NCBI GenBank assembly: GCA_030625815.1
Contig: DAOUQF010000008.1
Coordinates: 49,146 to 113,145, forward strand
From: Eubacteriales bacterium
GTDB lineage: Bacteria; Bacillota; Clostridia; Tissierellales; GPF-1
Length of the DNA: 64,000 nucleotides
Reading direction: 5' to 3'
Position 1 is the first letter of the stretch. Each line of letters begins with the position of its first letter. The notes below the pieces were generated by a model. It worked only from the letters and a program-made list of their open reading frames with translations, was not told the DNA's origin and searched no databases. A program made the position numbers and the translations under genes. Shown here one piece after another: positions 50,104 to 57,700 of this stretch.

Positions 50104-52302
50104 ATGAAAGAGCGTCAGATTGAACTGCTTATGAAATTGATTAACTCAACACAACCAATTACATATCAAGAATTGGCGGATTATTTTCATGTAAGTCGTC
50201 GAACTGTTCGTTATGATATTGAAACTATTGATGTGTTTCTTTCTGCGAATGACTTTAGTGTGCTTGAAAAACGACCGAATAGAGGTGTGTTTTTAAATCA
50301 GGCAATTAACCGCCTTGAATTGACAAACAAGATTGAGAGTGAGAAGGTTTCGCATGAGTATGTGTGTTCTGCATATGAACGGAAGAAACGAATTGCATTA
50401 GAGTTATTAATGGGTAATGGGTTTATTCGGATCAGTGAGCTAGAGAAAATGGTTGACGTTAGTAGAAGCACGGTGAAAAATGATTTAAAACTAGTTAGAA
50501 ATTGGTTAGCCCAAGCCGATGTTACTGTTGAGTCGATAGCAAATCATGGAATTCGTATTACTGGAGAAGAGAATAAAATTCGTTTTTCGATCGTTCAGTT
50601 GCTTTACAATTACTTTAATCAGGATGATATCTACGGTAGCTCAGCTAAAATTATTTTACGTAAAGAAGAACTTCTAAAAGATGAATTTGTTAAACGAATA
50701 ATATCTAAACGCGAATTAGACGTTATTGAGCAGAATTTACGAACTGCAGAAGATGCATTGGATATTGTTTTCACAGATACAGCCTTTGTTACCATTATCA
50801 TTTATATGGTTATTGCCATATATCGGATGAAAATGATGAAATTCATAACATATCCTGCAAATGGACTTAGACGTATTACACGAACTACTGAGTTCACTGT
50901 TGCTCTAAATGTGGTAAATCGTTTAGATAAGTTTTTTGGAATTGGAATAACCAATGATGAAGTAGCAGCTTTAACGGACTATATTTTACAAGCGAATTAT
51001 TCTACCAATAATCTAGTGTTGGATAAAAACTATGTAGAATTGCAAATGATGGTTCAGATGATGATTAATAAAATTGCAATTGAAACTGATTCGAGGATTG
51101 AAGAGGATCAGCTGCTTTTTGATGGGCTGATCAAGCATTTGAAACCTGCTATTTATCGACTGGAAAATGATAAGCAGTATTTGAATCCATTGAAAGATGA
51201 GATTAAAGAGCGATATCAACAGTTGTTTTATCAAGTAAAAGAGACGCTTAAGCAAGTTGAGGAGTACGTGAAGACGATTTTTTGTGATGATGAGATTGCA
51301 TATTTCACATTGCATTTTGCAGCGGCGTTGGAACGGTTGTCTAATCGGAATAGTGAACCTAAAAAAATTCTGTTGGTATGTGGTACGGGGAATGGTTCAG
51401 TACATTTACTCAGTTCGCGTTTACAATCGGAGTTTTCCATAGAGCTTATTGGTAGCGTTGCATACCATCAGATAAAAAAAGCAGTTAGAGAAAATGTGGT
51501 TGATCTTATTGTTTCGACAGTTCCCTTGGATCAGAGAATAATGGGAGTAGATACGGTAACCGTTAGCCCACTATTGAATGCTAAAGATTTGAAAAACTTG
51601 CAAAAACATCTTCCTAAAAATGGAACACCAATGCAAGTAACTCATCATGATGAATCATTAGATATGATACTACGCAAGGAAGTGTTTTTAGAAGAAATGA
51701 TTATGCTAATTAAACGGGACACACATGTTTTCGATGAAGAAAATTTGAAGCATTCTATCGAAGAATTGATGAATCGATGGACAACGGAGCCTGAGCAAAA
51801 ACCAAAGAGTATCGGATTAATGGATATTTTGAATGATCGGCTAGTGGAAATTGATGTGGAAGTGGAGGATTGGAAAGAGGCGGTTCAAATTGCTGGAAAC
51901 AAATTATTGGATGAAGGCTGTATTAAACAACGGTATATTGACCATATGATAGAAGCCGTTGAAGAGATCGGACCATATATTGTAATATACGAGGGAATTG
52001 CTATGCCTCATGCTCGTATTCAAGACGGTGTAAATAAATTGGGAATTAGTTTTATTCGATTGCTAAACCCCGTGTGTTTTGGAAATCCTGATAATGATCC
52101 TGTGGATTTGATATTTGCTCTATGTACAATCGACAAGTCATCTCATATTCAAGCCGTTACGGAGTTGGGAGCGCTGTGTACAGATGAAAATGTGCTTAAA
52201 CAACTTCGTGCGGAAGAAAATGTTGAGGAGATATTAGAAATCATTCGCAAGAAAGTGGGACCGCACGGTAGAGATTGCCACATTGAATTTGAAGAGATTT
52301 AA
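50104..52302 (+). CDS. PRD-containing transcription activator with IIB and IIA domains
   Basis: A 732-residue regulator of the BglG/LicR/MtlR type. Two N-terminal helix-turn-helix regions (ITYQELADYFHVSRRTVRYDIETID, ISELEKMVDVSRSTVKNDLKL) are followed by two PRD domains with His residues at about 200-410, a IIB-like domain (LLVCGTGNGSVHLLSS) and a IIA domain with the phospho-His in MPHARIQDG near residue 638. It should be phosphorylated by PTS proteins and control the following operon. Its coding region is more AT-rich than most of the window. TATAAT lies at 50077. Confidence 0.85.
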   Translation: MKERQIELLMKLINSTQPITYQELADYFHVSRRTVRYDIETIDVFLSANDFSVLEKRPNRGVFLNQAINRLELTNKIESEKVSHEYVCSAYERKKRIALELLMGNGFIRISELEKMVDVSRSTVKNDLKLVRNWLAQADVTVESIANHGIRITGEENKIRFSIVQLLYNYFNQDDIYGSSAKIILRKEELLKDEFVKRIISKRELDVIEQNLRTAEDALDIVFTDTAFVTIIIYMVIAIYRMKMMKFITYPANGLRRITRTTEFTVALNVVNRLDKFFGIGITNDEVAALTDYILQANYSTNNLVLDKNYVELQMMVQMMINKIAIETDSRIEEDQLLFDGLIKHLKPAIYRLENDKQYLNPLKDEIKERYQQLFYQVKETLKQVEEYVKTIFCDDEIAYFTLHFAAALERLSNRNSEPKKILLVCGTGNGSVHLLSSRLQSEFSIELIGSVAYHQIKKAVRENVVDLIVSTVPLDQRIMGVDTVTVSPLLNAKDLKNLQKHLPKNGTPMQVTHHDESLDMILRKEVFLEEMIMLIKRDTHVFDEENLKHSIEELMNRWTTEPEQKPKSIGLMDILNDRLVEIDVEVEDWKEAVQIAGNKLLDEGCIKQRYIDHMIEAVEEIGPYIVIYEGIAMPHARIQDGVNKLGISFIRLLNPVCFGNPDNDPVDLIFALCTIDKSSHIQAVTELGALCTDENVLKQLRAEENVEEILEIIRKKVGPHGRDCHIEFEEI

Positions 52303-52344
52303 TCTTTTCCAAAATTCATGTGGCATTTAAACTATAAGTGAGTC

Positions 52345-52358
52345 ATTCGGCGCCGAAT
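52345..52358. promoter_or_regulatory. Perfect 14-bp palindrome upstream of PTS operon
   Basis: ATTCGGCGCCGAAT lies 63 bases before the IIC gene and is GC-rich in an AT-rich setting. It may be the binding site of the PRD regulator or a repressor. Confidence 0.5.
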
Positions 52359-52420
52359 AATTCATAATCGAAACAAGAAGATTCTAGAGAGTATTTGTAG
52401 ACGAAGGGAGATGTGAGATT

Positions 52421-53869
52421 ATGCTTCAATCTGTTTTGAATGTTTTTTCTTGGTTATTATCGCAAGGGGCACCAATAATTGTTCCGGTTTCAGTAATTAT
52501 TCTTGGTCTGGTTTTTCAGGCACCTAAAGAGAAAGTATTTGCTGGTGCCCTCCGAATGGGGGTTGGATTTACAGCTTTATTTGCTTTAGTAGGGGTCATT
52601 TTTTCTGCATTAGGACCAGCGGCTAATCAAATGGCTACGAAATTCGGGGTGGTATTTACCGTTACCGACCTTGGATGGCCTACGCAGTCTGGCATTGTAT
52701 TTGCAATTCCATGGGCAATGGCAGCAATCGCACTCTTTATTGTTTTAAATGCGATTTTAGTTGCTTTAGGTGTTGTAAAAACGTTGAATGTTGATTTTAA
52801 CAATCATTGGATTTTTGTGTTTTACATGGGCGCGACATACTACATGACGGGTAGCTGGCTATCAACAATACTAGTAGGTCTTATTTTCTGGTTTGTCTCT
52901 TTAAAGATGGCGGATTGGATTTACCCAATGATTGATGCGTATTATGATATGCCGATGGATGGAATTACAATTACTCATCCATATTCGATCCTATGGGCAC
53001 CGATAGGTTTTCTGCTTGATAAATTTTGGGATCTGATTCCTGGAATTCGAGATGTTCAATGGGATCCTGAGTCGATAAAAGAGAAATGGGGATTCTTTGG
53101 AGAGCCAGTCTTTATTGGTTGGATTATTGGATTATTCGTTGGGATCGTAGCGTACTTTGAATGGGTTCCAACTGGAGCGCAAGTGAGTGCGGCATTAGGT
53201 TTAGCGTTTACAGTTTCATTTTTCATGTTGTTATTGCCGAGAGCAGCGGAGCTAATTGTAGCTGGTATGGCGCCATTATCAGATGCTGTTCGGGTTTTTG
53301 TAACAAAGAAGATGCCGGGTCGAGATTTCCACCTTGGATTGGATGCTGCGATATTGGTTGGTGCACCAGAGCATGTTGCGATTGGGGTATTAACAACACC
53401 GATTGCATTTTTGATCGCTTTCTTGCTACCAGGAAACAATATGCTACCAATGGGTGATGTTGCAGGGCTATTTATTTTCATTTGTGTTTTTATTACAAAT
53501 ACAAACCGAGGAAATATTTTTAGAGGTTTGTTGAATAGTGCTTTGATATTAATTCCAGTTTCATTCTGGATTGGATCGACGATGTCAGTTGCGAACATGG
53601 CAATTGTTGAAGGCACGGGATTTGTTCTTCCAGAAGGTGCTGGAATGATTTCATCGCTATGTGTTGGGACGACACCTGTCGGGTTTGCATTATATCAGGT
53701 GAGCTCATTTTTTGCGGGCATTGGAAGCTCTCAAGACCTTGCGATAGGTATTGCAATACTCGGAGTATTTGCAGCTGTATGGTATTTGATGCGGAATCGA
53801 CCAGTTGAATATGCTCGTGAATTACGAGGCGAGGGACAGTCAGAAACGCAAGATACAAAAGTAAGTTAA
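52421..53869 (+). CDS. PTS galactitol-type IIC component
   Basis: A 482-residue integral membrane protein of the GatC type, with about ten or more spans. GMAPLSDAVRVFVTKKMPGRDFHLGLDAAILVGAPEHVAIGVL near residue 290 is the conserved transport loop of this family. Together with the IIB and IIA genes that follow it makes a complete phosphotransferase. The sugar is a polyol or related compound by family, but galactitol itself is not established. AAGGGAG precedes the ATG. Confidence 0.85.
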   Translation: MLQSVLNVFSWLLSQGAPIIVPVSVIILGLVFQAPKEKVFAGALRMGVGFTALFALVGVIFSALGPAANQMATKFGVVFTVTDLGWPTQSGIVFAIPWAMAAIALFIVLNAILVALGVVKTLNVDFNNHWIFVFYMGATYYMTGSWLSTILVGLIFWFVSLKMADWIYPMIDAYYDMPMDGITITHPYSILWAPIGFLLDKFWDLIPGIRDVQWDPESIKEKWGFFGEPVFIGWIIGLFVGIVAYFEWVPTGAQVSAALGLAFTVSFFMLLLPRAAELIVAGMAPLSDAVRVFVTKKMPGRDFHLGLDAAILVGAPEHVAIGVLTTPIAFLIAFLLPGNNMLPMGDVAGLFIFICVFITNTNRGNIFRGLLNSALILIPVSFWIGSTMSVANMAIVEGTGFVLPEGAGMISSLCVGTTPVGFALYQVSSFFAGIGSSQDLAIGIAILGVFAAVWYLMRNRPVEYARELRGEGQSETQDTKVS

Positions 53870-53888
53870 TAGAAGAGGAGTTATGAAT

Positions 53889-54224
53889 ATGTTTGGAAAG
53901 AAAAAGACCAAACCAAAACAAGTGAAAAGAGAAATCAGAGAGAAAAAAAAGATTATGTTAGTTTGTGGCTCGGGTATGGTCTCTAGTACCTTGGTATATC
54001 CAATGGTAGAAGAGATTTTAAAAGAAGGTGGTTATCGATTTGAAATCATTAAAGGCAGCTTTAATGATGTTAAGAACAATAGCAACATCGCATTGATCTT
54101 AACAACGGTATCGCCGCTCCCGAAAGAAGTTGTTGAGACAGGAATTCCGATTACTGTTGTAACGGCACTGTTTAGAGGGGATAAAGAGGCTGTAAAAGGG
54201 GATATTTTTGGTAAGTTAGGTTAA
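53889..54224 (+). CDS. PTS galactitol-type IIB component
   Basis: About 111 residues. KKIMLVCGSGMVSSTLVYPMVEEIL near residue 20 carries the phosphorylated Cys in CGSGM, typical of GatB-type IIB. GAGGAG lies eight bases before the ATG at 53889; a second ATG at 53883 is too close. Its lysine-rich start is unusual for a IIB and may contact the IIC. It accepts phosphate from IIA and passes it to the sugar. Confidence 0.85.
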   Translation: MFGKKKTKPKQVKREIREKKKIMLVCGSGMVSSTLVYPMVEEILKEGGYRFEIIKGSFNDVKNNSNIALILTTVSPLPKEVVETGIPITVVTALFRGDKEAVKGDIFGKLG

Positions 54225-54230
54225 TTATCA

Positions 54231-54267
54231 GATCGTTCGGGGAATCTTTTGGATTCCTCAAACGATT
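54231..54267 (+). other. Intercistronic stem-loop
   Basis: GATCGTTCGGGGAATC and GGATTCCTCAAACGAT pair with two interruptions around a T-rich loop, in the 123-base gap between IIB and IIA. No T-run follows, so it probably stabilises or processes the mRNA rather than terminating it. Confidence 0.6.
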
Positions 54268-54347
54268 GATAGAATATCTCATGCAAGCTCTTGCTGAGTA
54301 GATGCAAGCGGAATGTGAAGGACTGCATGTGAGAGGGGATGTTAAAA

Positions 54348-54800
54348 ATGAGTCGAGTGTCACTTTCGGAAATTGTGAGTCCGAAGAATATTCGATTAAA
54401 CAAATCTGCTGAAAATCGGGAGGAAGCAATTCGATTAGCGGGTGAAGTGCTTATTGATAACGATGTTGTAGAAAACCGTTATGTCGATGCGATGGTTGAT
54501 TCTTGCAATGAATTGGGTCCATATATTGTATTGGTACCTGGTGTTGCAATACCACATGCACGTCCAGAGTGTGGTGCAAACAAAGTGGGAATTTCGATTG
54601 TTACTTTAGAAAAACCGATTGTTTTTGGAAATGAGGAAAATGATCCAGTACACACTGTTATTGCAATTGCATCCGATAATAATGAGAATCATATTGGGAT
54701 TATTTCTAGTCTATCGAAGTTCTTAATGGATTCAAAACGAGTAGAGTTGTTGAGAGTTGCAGAGAATCCAAAAGAAGCAATACGTGCAGTATTGGGATGA
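54348..54800 (+). CDS. PTS IIA component (fructose/mannitol type)
   Basis: About 150 residues. The active-site His is in VAIPHARPECGANKVGISIV near residue 66, with ENDPVHTVIAIAS as the second conserved stretch. AGAGGGG precedes two ATGs; 54348 has the better spacing. It takes phosphate from HPr and passes it to IIB. It resembles the IIA domain at the end of the PRD regulator, so the two may compete for or report the same phosphate flow. Confidence 0.85.
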   Translation: MSRVSLSEIVSPKNIRLNKSAENREEAIRLAGEVLIDNDVVENRYVDAMVDSCNELGPYIVLVPGVAIPHARPECGANKVGISIVTLEKPIVFGNEENDPVHTVIAIASDNNENHIGIISSLSKFLMDSKRVELLRVAENPKEAIRAVLG

Positions 54801-54843
54801 TAAGAACAGATCGGCAGGTAGAAAGCGAGTTAGGGGGATTCAA

Positions 54844-55512
54844 ATGAATACTGAATTGCTAGTAATGTTGGTACAAAATGATGAGACGGTAGAAAATGCG
54901 TATGAATTATTTCAAGAAGCTAAGGAACTTCCGGTTTCGAACTGGGGATTTAAGGATGTTGGTTTGCCGAAAGAGAAAATGATTCAATTGGTAAAAGCTA
55001 TGAAAGAAGCTGGGAAAACAACGTACCTTGAAGTGATGAGTCCAGATGAAAAAGGTGGACTTGAAAGCGCTCAACTAGCTATAGATTGTGGATTTGATGT
55101 TGTTGTAGGTTCAGTTTATGCGGACTCGATTAATGAACTGTTAGGGAACTCGCCTGCAAAATATTATCCTTTTATGGGCCAATTAGAAGGCCATCCAGCT
55201 TCATTAGTTGGAACTGTAGATGAAATTATTCAACATGGAAAGATGATGCTAAGCAAAGGGGTCGATGGATTAACAATTCCAACGTATCGGTTTGTAGGAA
55301 ATAAGCGTGAGCTTATTGAAGCTGTAGCATCCGAAATAGAAGTGCCAGTTATTTCGGCAGGTAGTATAAATTCATTCGATCGGGTAGATGAGTTGAAGGA
55401 TGCTGGGATTTGGGGGATTACAATTGGCAGTGGGTTTTTCACTAAGAACTTCGAAGCAAATGGGACATTCAATGATAATATTCAAGTAGTTGCAGAATGG
55501 TTGCAGAAATAA
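54844..55512 (+). CDS. TIM-barrel enzyme of the PTS operon, function unassigned
   Basis: About 222 residues from the ATG at 54844 behind GGGGG. The sequence reads as a beta/alpha barrel. DEKGGLESAQLAIDCGFDVVVGSVYAD near residue 60 and ISAGSINSFDRVDELKDAGIWGITIGSGF near residue 172 look like the paired phosphate-binding loops at the C-terminal side of such barrels. It may act on the phosphorylated product of the PTS as aldolase, isomerase or epimerase. I cannot name the family. The operon terminator follows. Confidence 0.6.
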   Translation: MNTELLVMLVQNDETVENAYELFQEAKELPVSNWGFKDVGLPKEKMIQLVKAMKEAGKTTYLEVMSPDEKGGLESAQLAIDCGFDVVVGSVYADSINELLGNSPAKYYPFMGQLEGHPASLVGTVDEIIQHGKMMLSKGVDGLTIPTYRFVGNKRELIEAVASEIEVPVISAGSINSFDRVDELKDAGIWGITIGSGFFTKNFEANGTFNDNIQVVAEWLQK

Positions 55513-55530
55513 AAAATTAACGTAAGATAA

Positions 55531-55557
55531 AGAACAGGCCTTCCGGTCTGTTTTTTT
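55531..55557 (+). terminator. Terminator of PTS operon
   Basis: ACAGGCC and GGTCTGT pair around TTCC, followed by seven Ts. Confidence 0.85.
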
Positions 55558-55590
55558 GTGTTAAACGCATAATCATACAAAAATTGCATA

Positions 55591-55619
55591 TTGATTTCTT
55601 CATCAAACTAGAGTAAAAT
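55591..55619 (+). promoter_or_regulatory. SigmaA promoter of the SulP gene
   Basis: TTGATT at 55591-55596 and TAAAAT at 55614-55619 with a 17-bp spacer, 78 bases before the start. Confidence 0.55.
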
Positions 55620-55697
55620 ACATCTGTTGTTCTAGTTGAGAAACGCTAATTTATTGGAATGGCGCTAACTATTTGGATGCAGAAAGAAGAGGAAATC

Positions 55698-57374
55698 ATG
55701 TCACAATTGAAACCAAAATTATTCAGTACTATGCAAAATTACTCAAAAGAACAATTGATTGCCGATTGCACTTCTGGTGTGATTGTAGCCATTATTGCCC
55801 TGCCATTGTCGATCGCCTTGGCGATTGCATCCGGGGTTACACCGGAAAAGGGATTGCATACAGCGATTATTGCCGGTTTTCTTATATCATTTTTAGGCGG
55901 AAGCCGTGTTCAAATCGGGGGACCCACCGGCGCCTTTATGGTGATCGTCTATGGAATTGTGATGGAGTTCGGGATCGAAGGACTGATTCTGTCCACGGTG
56001 ATGGCGGGCTTGATTATGATTGTGATGGGCTTGTTTCGCATGGGAAATATGATTAAGTTCATTCCCTATCCCATTACCACAGGATTTACGAGCGGGATTG
56101 CCGTGGTCATTTTTTCTTCGCAGATGAAAGATTTTTTTGGCCTGCAGATTGATCTGGTCCCGATTGGGTTTCTGGATAAATGGCAGGCTTATATTCAGGG
56201 GTTTTCATCTCTGGATGGATCAACGACATGGATCGGTGTGTTGGCCTTGGGAATTATCATTTTTTGGCCGAAGGTAAGTCGGAAGATCCCAGGTGCTTTT
56301 GTTGCACTTGTAGCGACTTCAATATTGGTTCAGGTTCTTCATCTTGATGTGGCGACGATTGGCAGTAAATTTGGAGAGCTTTCATCGCAATTGCCAGAGT
56401 TTCAATTGCCGGAAGTCAGTTTGGAAAAGATCCGTCTTCTAATTGCTCCGGCGTTTACCATAGCGGTATTGGGTTCGGTGGAATCCCTATTGTCTGCAGT
56501 TGTATCTGATGGAATGATCGGAGGCAAGCATCGATCCAATATGGAATTGATAGCTCAGGGCGTCGCGAACATTGCATCGGGATTGTTTGGCGGTATTCCG
56601 GCTACGGGAGCGATTGCAAGAACCGTAGCGAATATCAAAAACGGCGGTCGGACGCCGGTGGCTGGCATGGTGCATGCTTTGGTTTTATTGTTGATTCTGG
56701 TTCTGTTTATGCCCTTGGCGCAGATGGTGCCCCTTTCAACCTTGGCGGCTATCTTGATTATGGTAGCGGTGAATATGAGTGAATGGCAAGAGTTTCAAGC
56801 CATCTGCCGATCCCCAAGATCTGATGTGCTGGTATTGTTGGCGACCTTCTCGATTACTGTTCTCGTGGATCTTGTTGCAGCAATTGAAGTTGGGATTATA
56901 TTGGCAGCCTTATTGTTTGTAAAACGGATGGCGGATGTATCGGAGATTCAGATTGGAACGATTGACGCCTCGGAAGAGATGGACGGAGAAGACGGTTCAG
57001 CCTATGAGCGATCCAGCGAACGGAGGAAGAATGCGGAGGGAATTCAGATCTATGAGATTAATGGCCCCTTCTTCTTTGGCGCCGCTGACAAGTTTATTGA
57101 GGCGATCAATGGCCTCGGGTATCATACGGATGTGTTGATCGTCGGGATGAGAAATGTACCGGTTATGGATGCAACAGCCTTGCATGCCTTCAGGCGTATG
57201 CTCACCATGTGTCGCACCCATCAAATCGAAGTCTTCATTTCTGGCGTTGGCCTTCAGCCCATGCAGGTATTAAAGCGTGCGGGTGTGGTGGAATTGTTGG
57301 GAGAAGAGCGGTTTTTAGAAAATATTGACGATGCCGTGCAAATTGCAAGGAATGTGCAGAGAAAATCCCGTTGA
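55698..57374 (+). CDS. SulP-family anion transporter with STAS domain
   Basis: About 558 residues from the ATG at 55698 behind AGAGGAA. The first 420 residues have about ten to twelve spans, with ADCTSGVIVAIIALPLSIALAIASGVTPEKGL and GGTGAF-like loops (IGGPTGAFMVIV) of the SulP family. The C-terminal STAS domain (about 450-558) includes FFFGAADKFIEAI and NVPVMDATALHAFRRM. It is likely to move sulfate, bicarbonate or other anions; the substrate is undetermined. The terminator overlaps the stop codon. Confidence 0.85.
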   Translation: MSQLKPKLFSTMQNYSKEQLIADCTSGVIVAIIALPLSIALAIASGVTPEKGLHTAIIAGFLISFLGGSRVQIGGPTGAFMVIVYGIVMEFGIEGLILSTVMAGLIMIVMGLFRMGNMIKFIPYPITTGFTSGIAVVIFSSQMKDFFGLQIDLVPIGFLDKWQAYIQGFSSLDGSTTWIGVLALGIIIFWPKVSRKIPGAFVALVATSILVQVLHLDVATIGSKFGELSSQLPEFQLPEVSLEKIRLLIAPAFTIAVLGSVESLLSAVVSDGMIGGKHRSNMELIAQGVANIASGLFGGIPATGAIARTVANIKNGGRTPVAGMVHALVLLLILVLFMPLAQMVPLSTLAAILIMVAVNMSEWQEFQAICRSPRSDVLVLLATFSITVLVDLVAAIEVGIILAALLFVKRMADVSEIQIGTIDASEEMDGEDGSAYERSSERRKNAEGIQIYEINGPFFFGAADKFIEAINGLGYHTDVLIVGMRNVPVMDATALHAFRRMLTMCRTHQIEVFISGVGLQPMQVLKRAGVVELLGEERFLENIDDAVQIARNVQRKSR

Positions 57375-57394
57375 GAAACGGGGTTCTTTTTTTG
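57364..57394 (+). terminator. Terminator overlapping the SulP stop codon
   Basis: AATCCCGTT at 57364-57372 pairs with AACGGGGTT at 57377-57385 (one mismatch), followed by seven or more Ts. Confidence 0.75.
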
Positions 57395-57700
57395 GCAAAA
57401 GGAAAAGAACTGCGATATGAAGTTGGATGTGATGTTTTGGGAATAACAGGACACGAGAGCGAAGGATGCAGATGAAAACGATTCAATTTCCTAATCGATT
57501 TTTAATGGGCCGGCAACGGGAGTTGCTTAATTCTCAATGTGAATGGGAAAAGAACTCAAGAGAAAGTTGAAATGAAAACCGTGCATAAACGCAGAATTTT
57601 TATCTGCGTTTTATTTTTTTATTCAGTATCAAACATTGTTGTTAAATGATAGAAGTGGTAGGCTTGTTTTAGATGAGAAAAATCGTAACGGGGGAACATA
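57395..57700. other. 306-base region without a supported gene
   Basis: The region contains one strong hairpin and a helicase leader. A 35-codon frame starting near 57467 has no ribosome site and no recognised family. AAACGCAGA at 57588-57596 and TCTGCGTTT at 57603-57611 form a perfect stem followed by an A/T-rich run, which can insulate the helicase gene. GGGGG at about 57688 is its ribosome site. Confidence 0.6.

Noticed and set aside
57467..57571. A 35-codon frame before the helicase gene
   Set aside because: No ribosome site, no family, and mixed composition; it probably occurs by chance.
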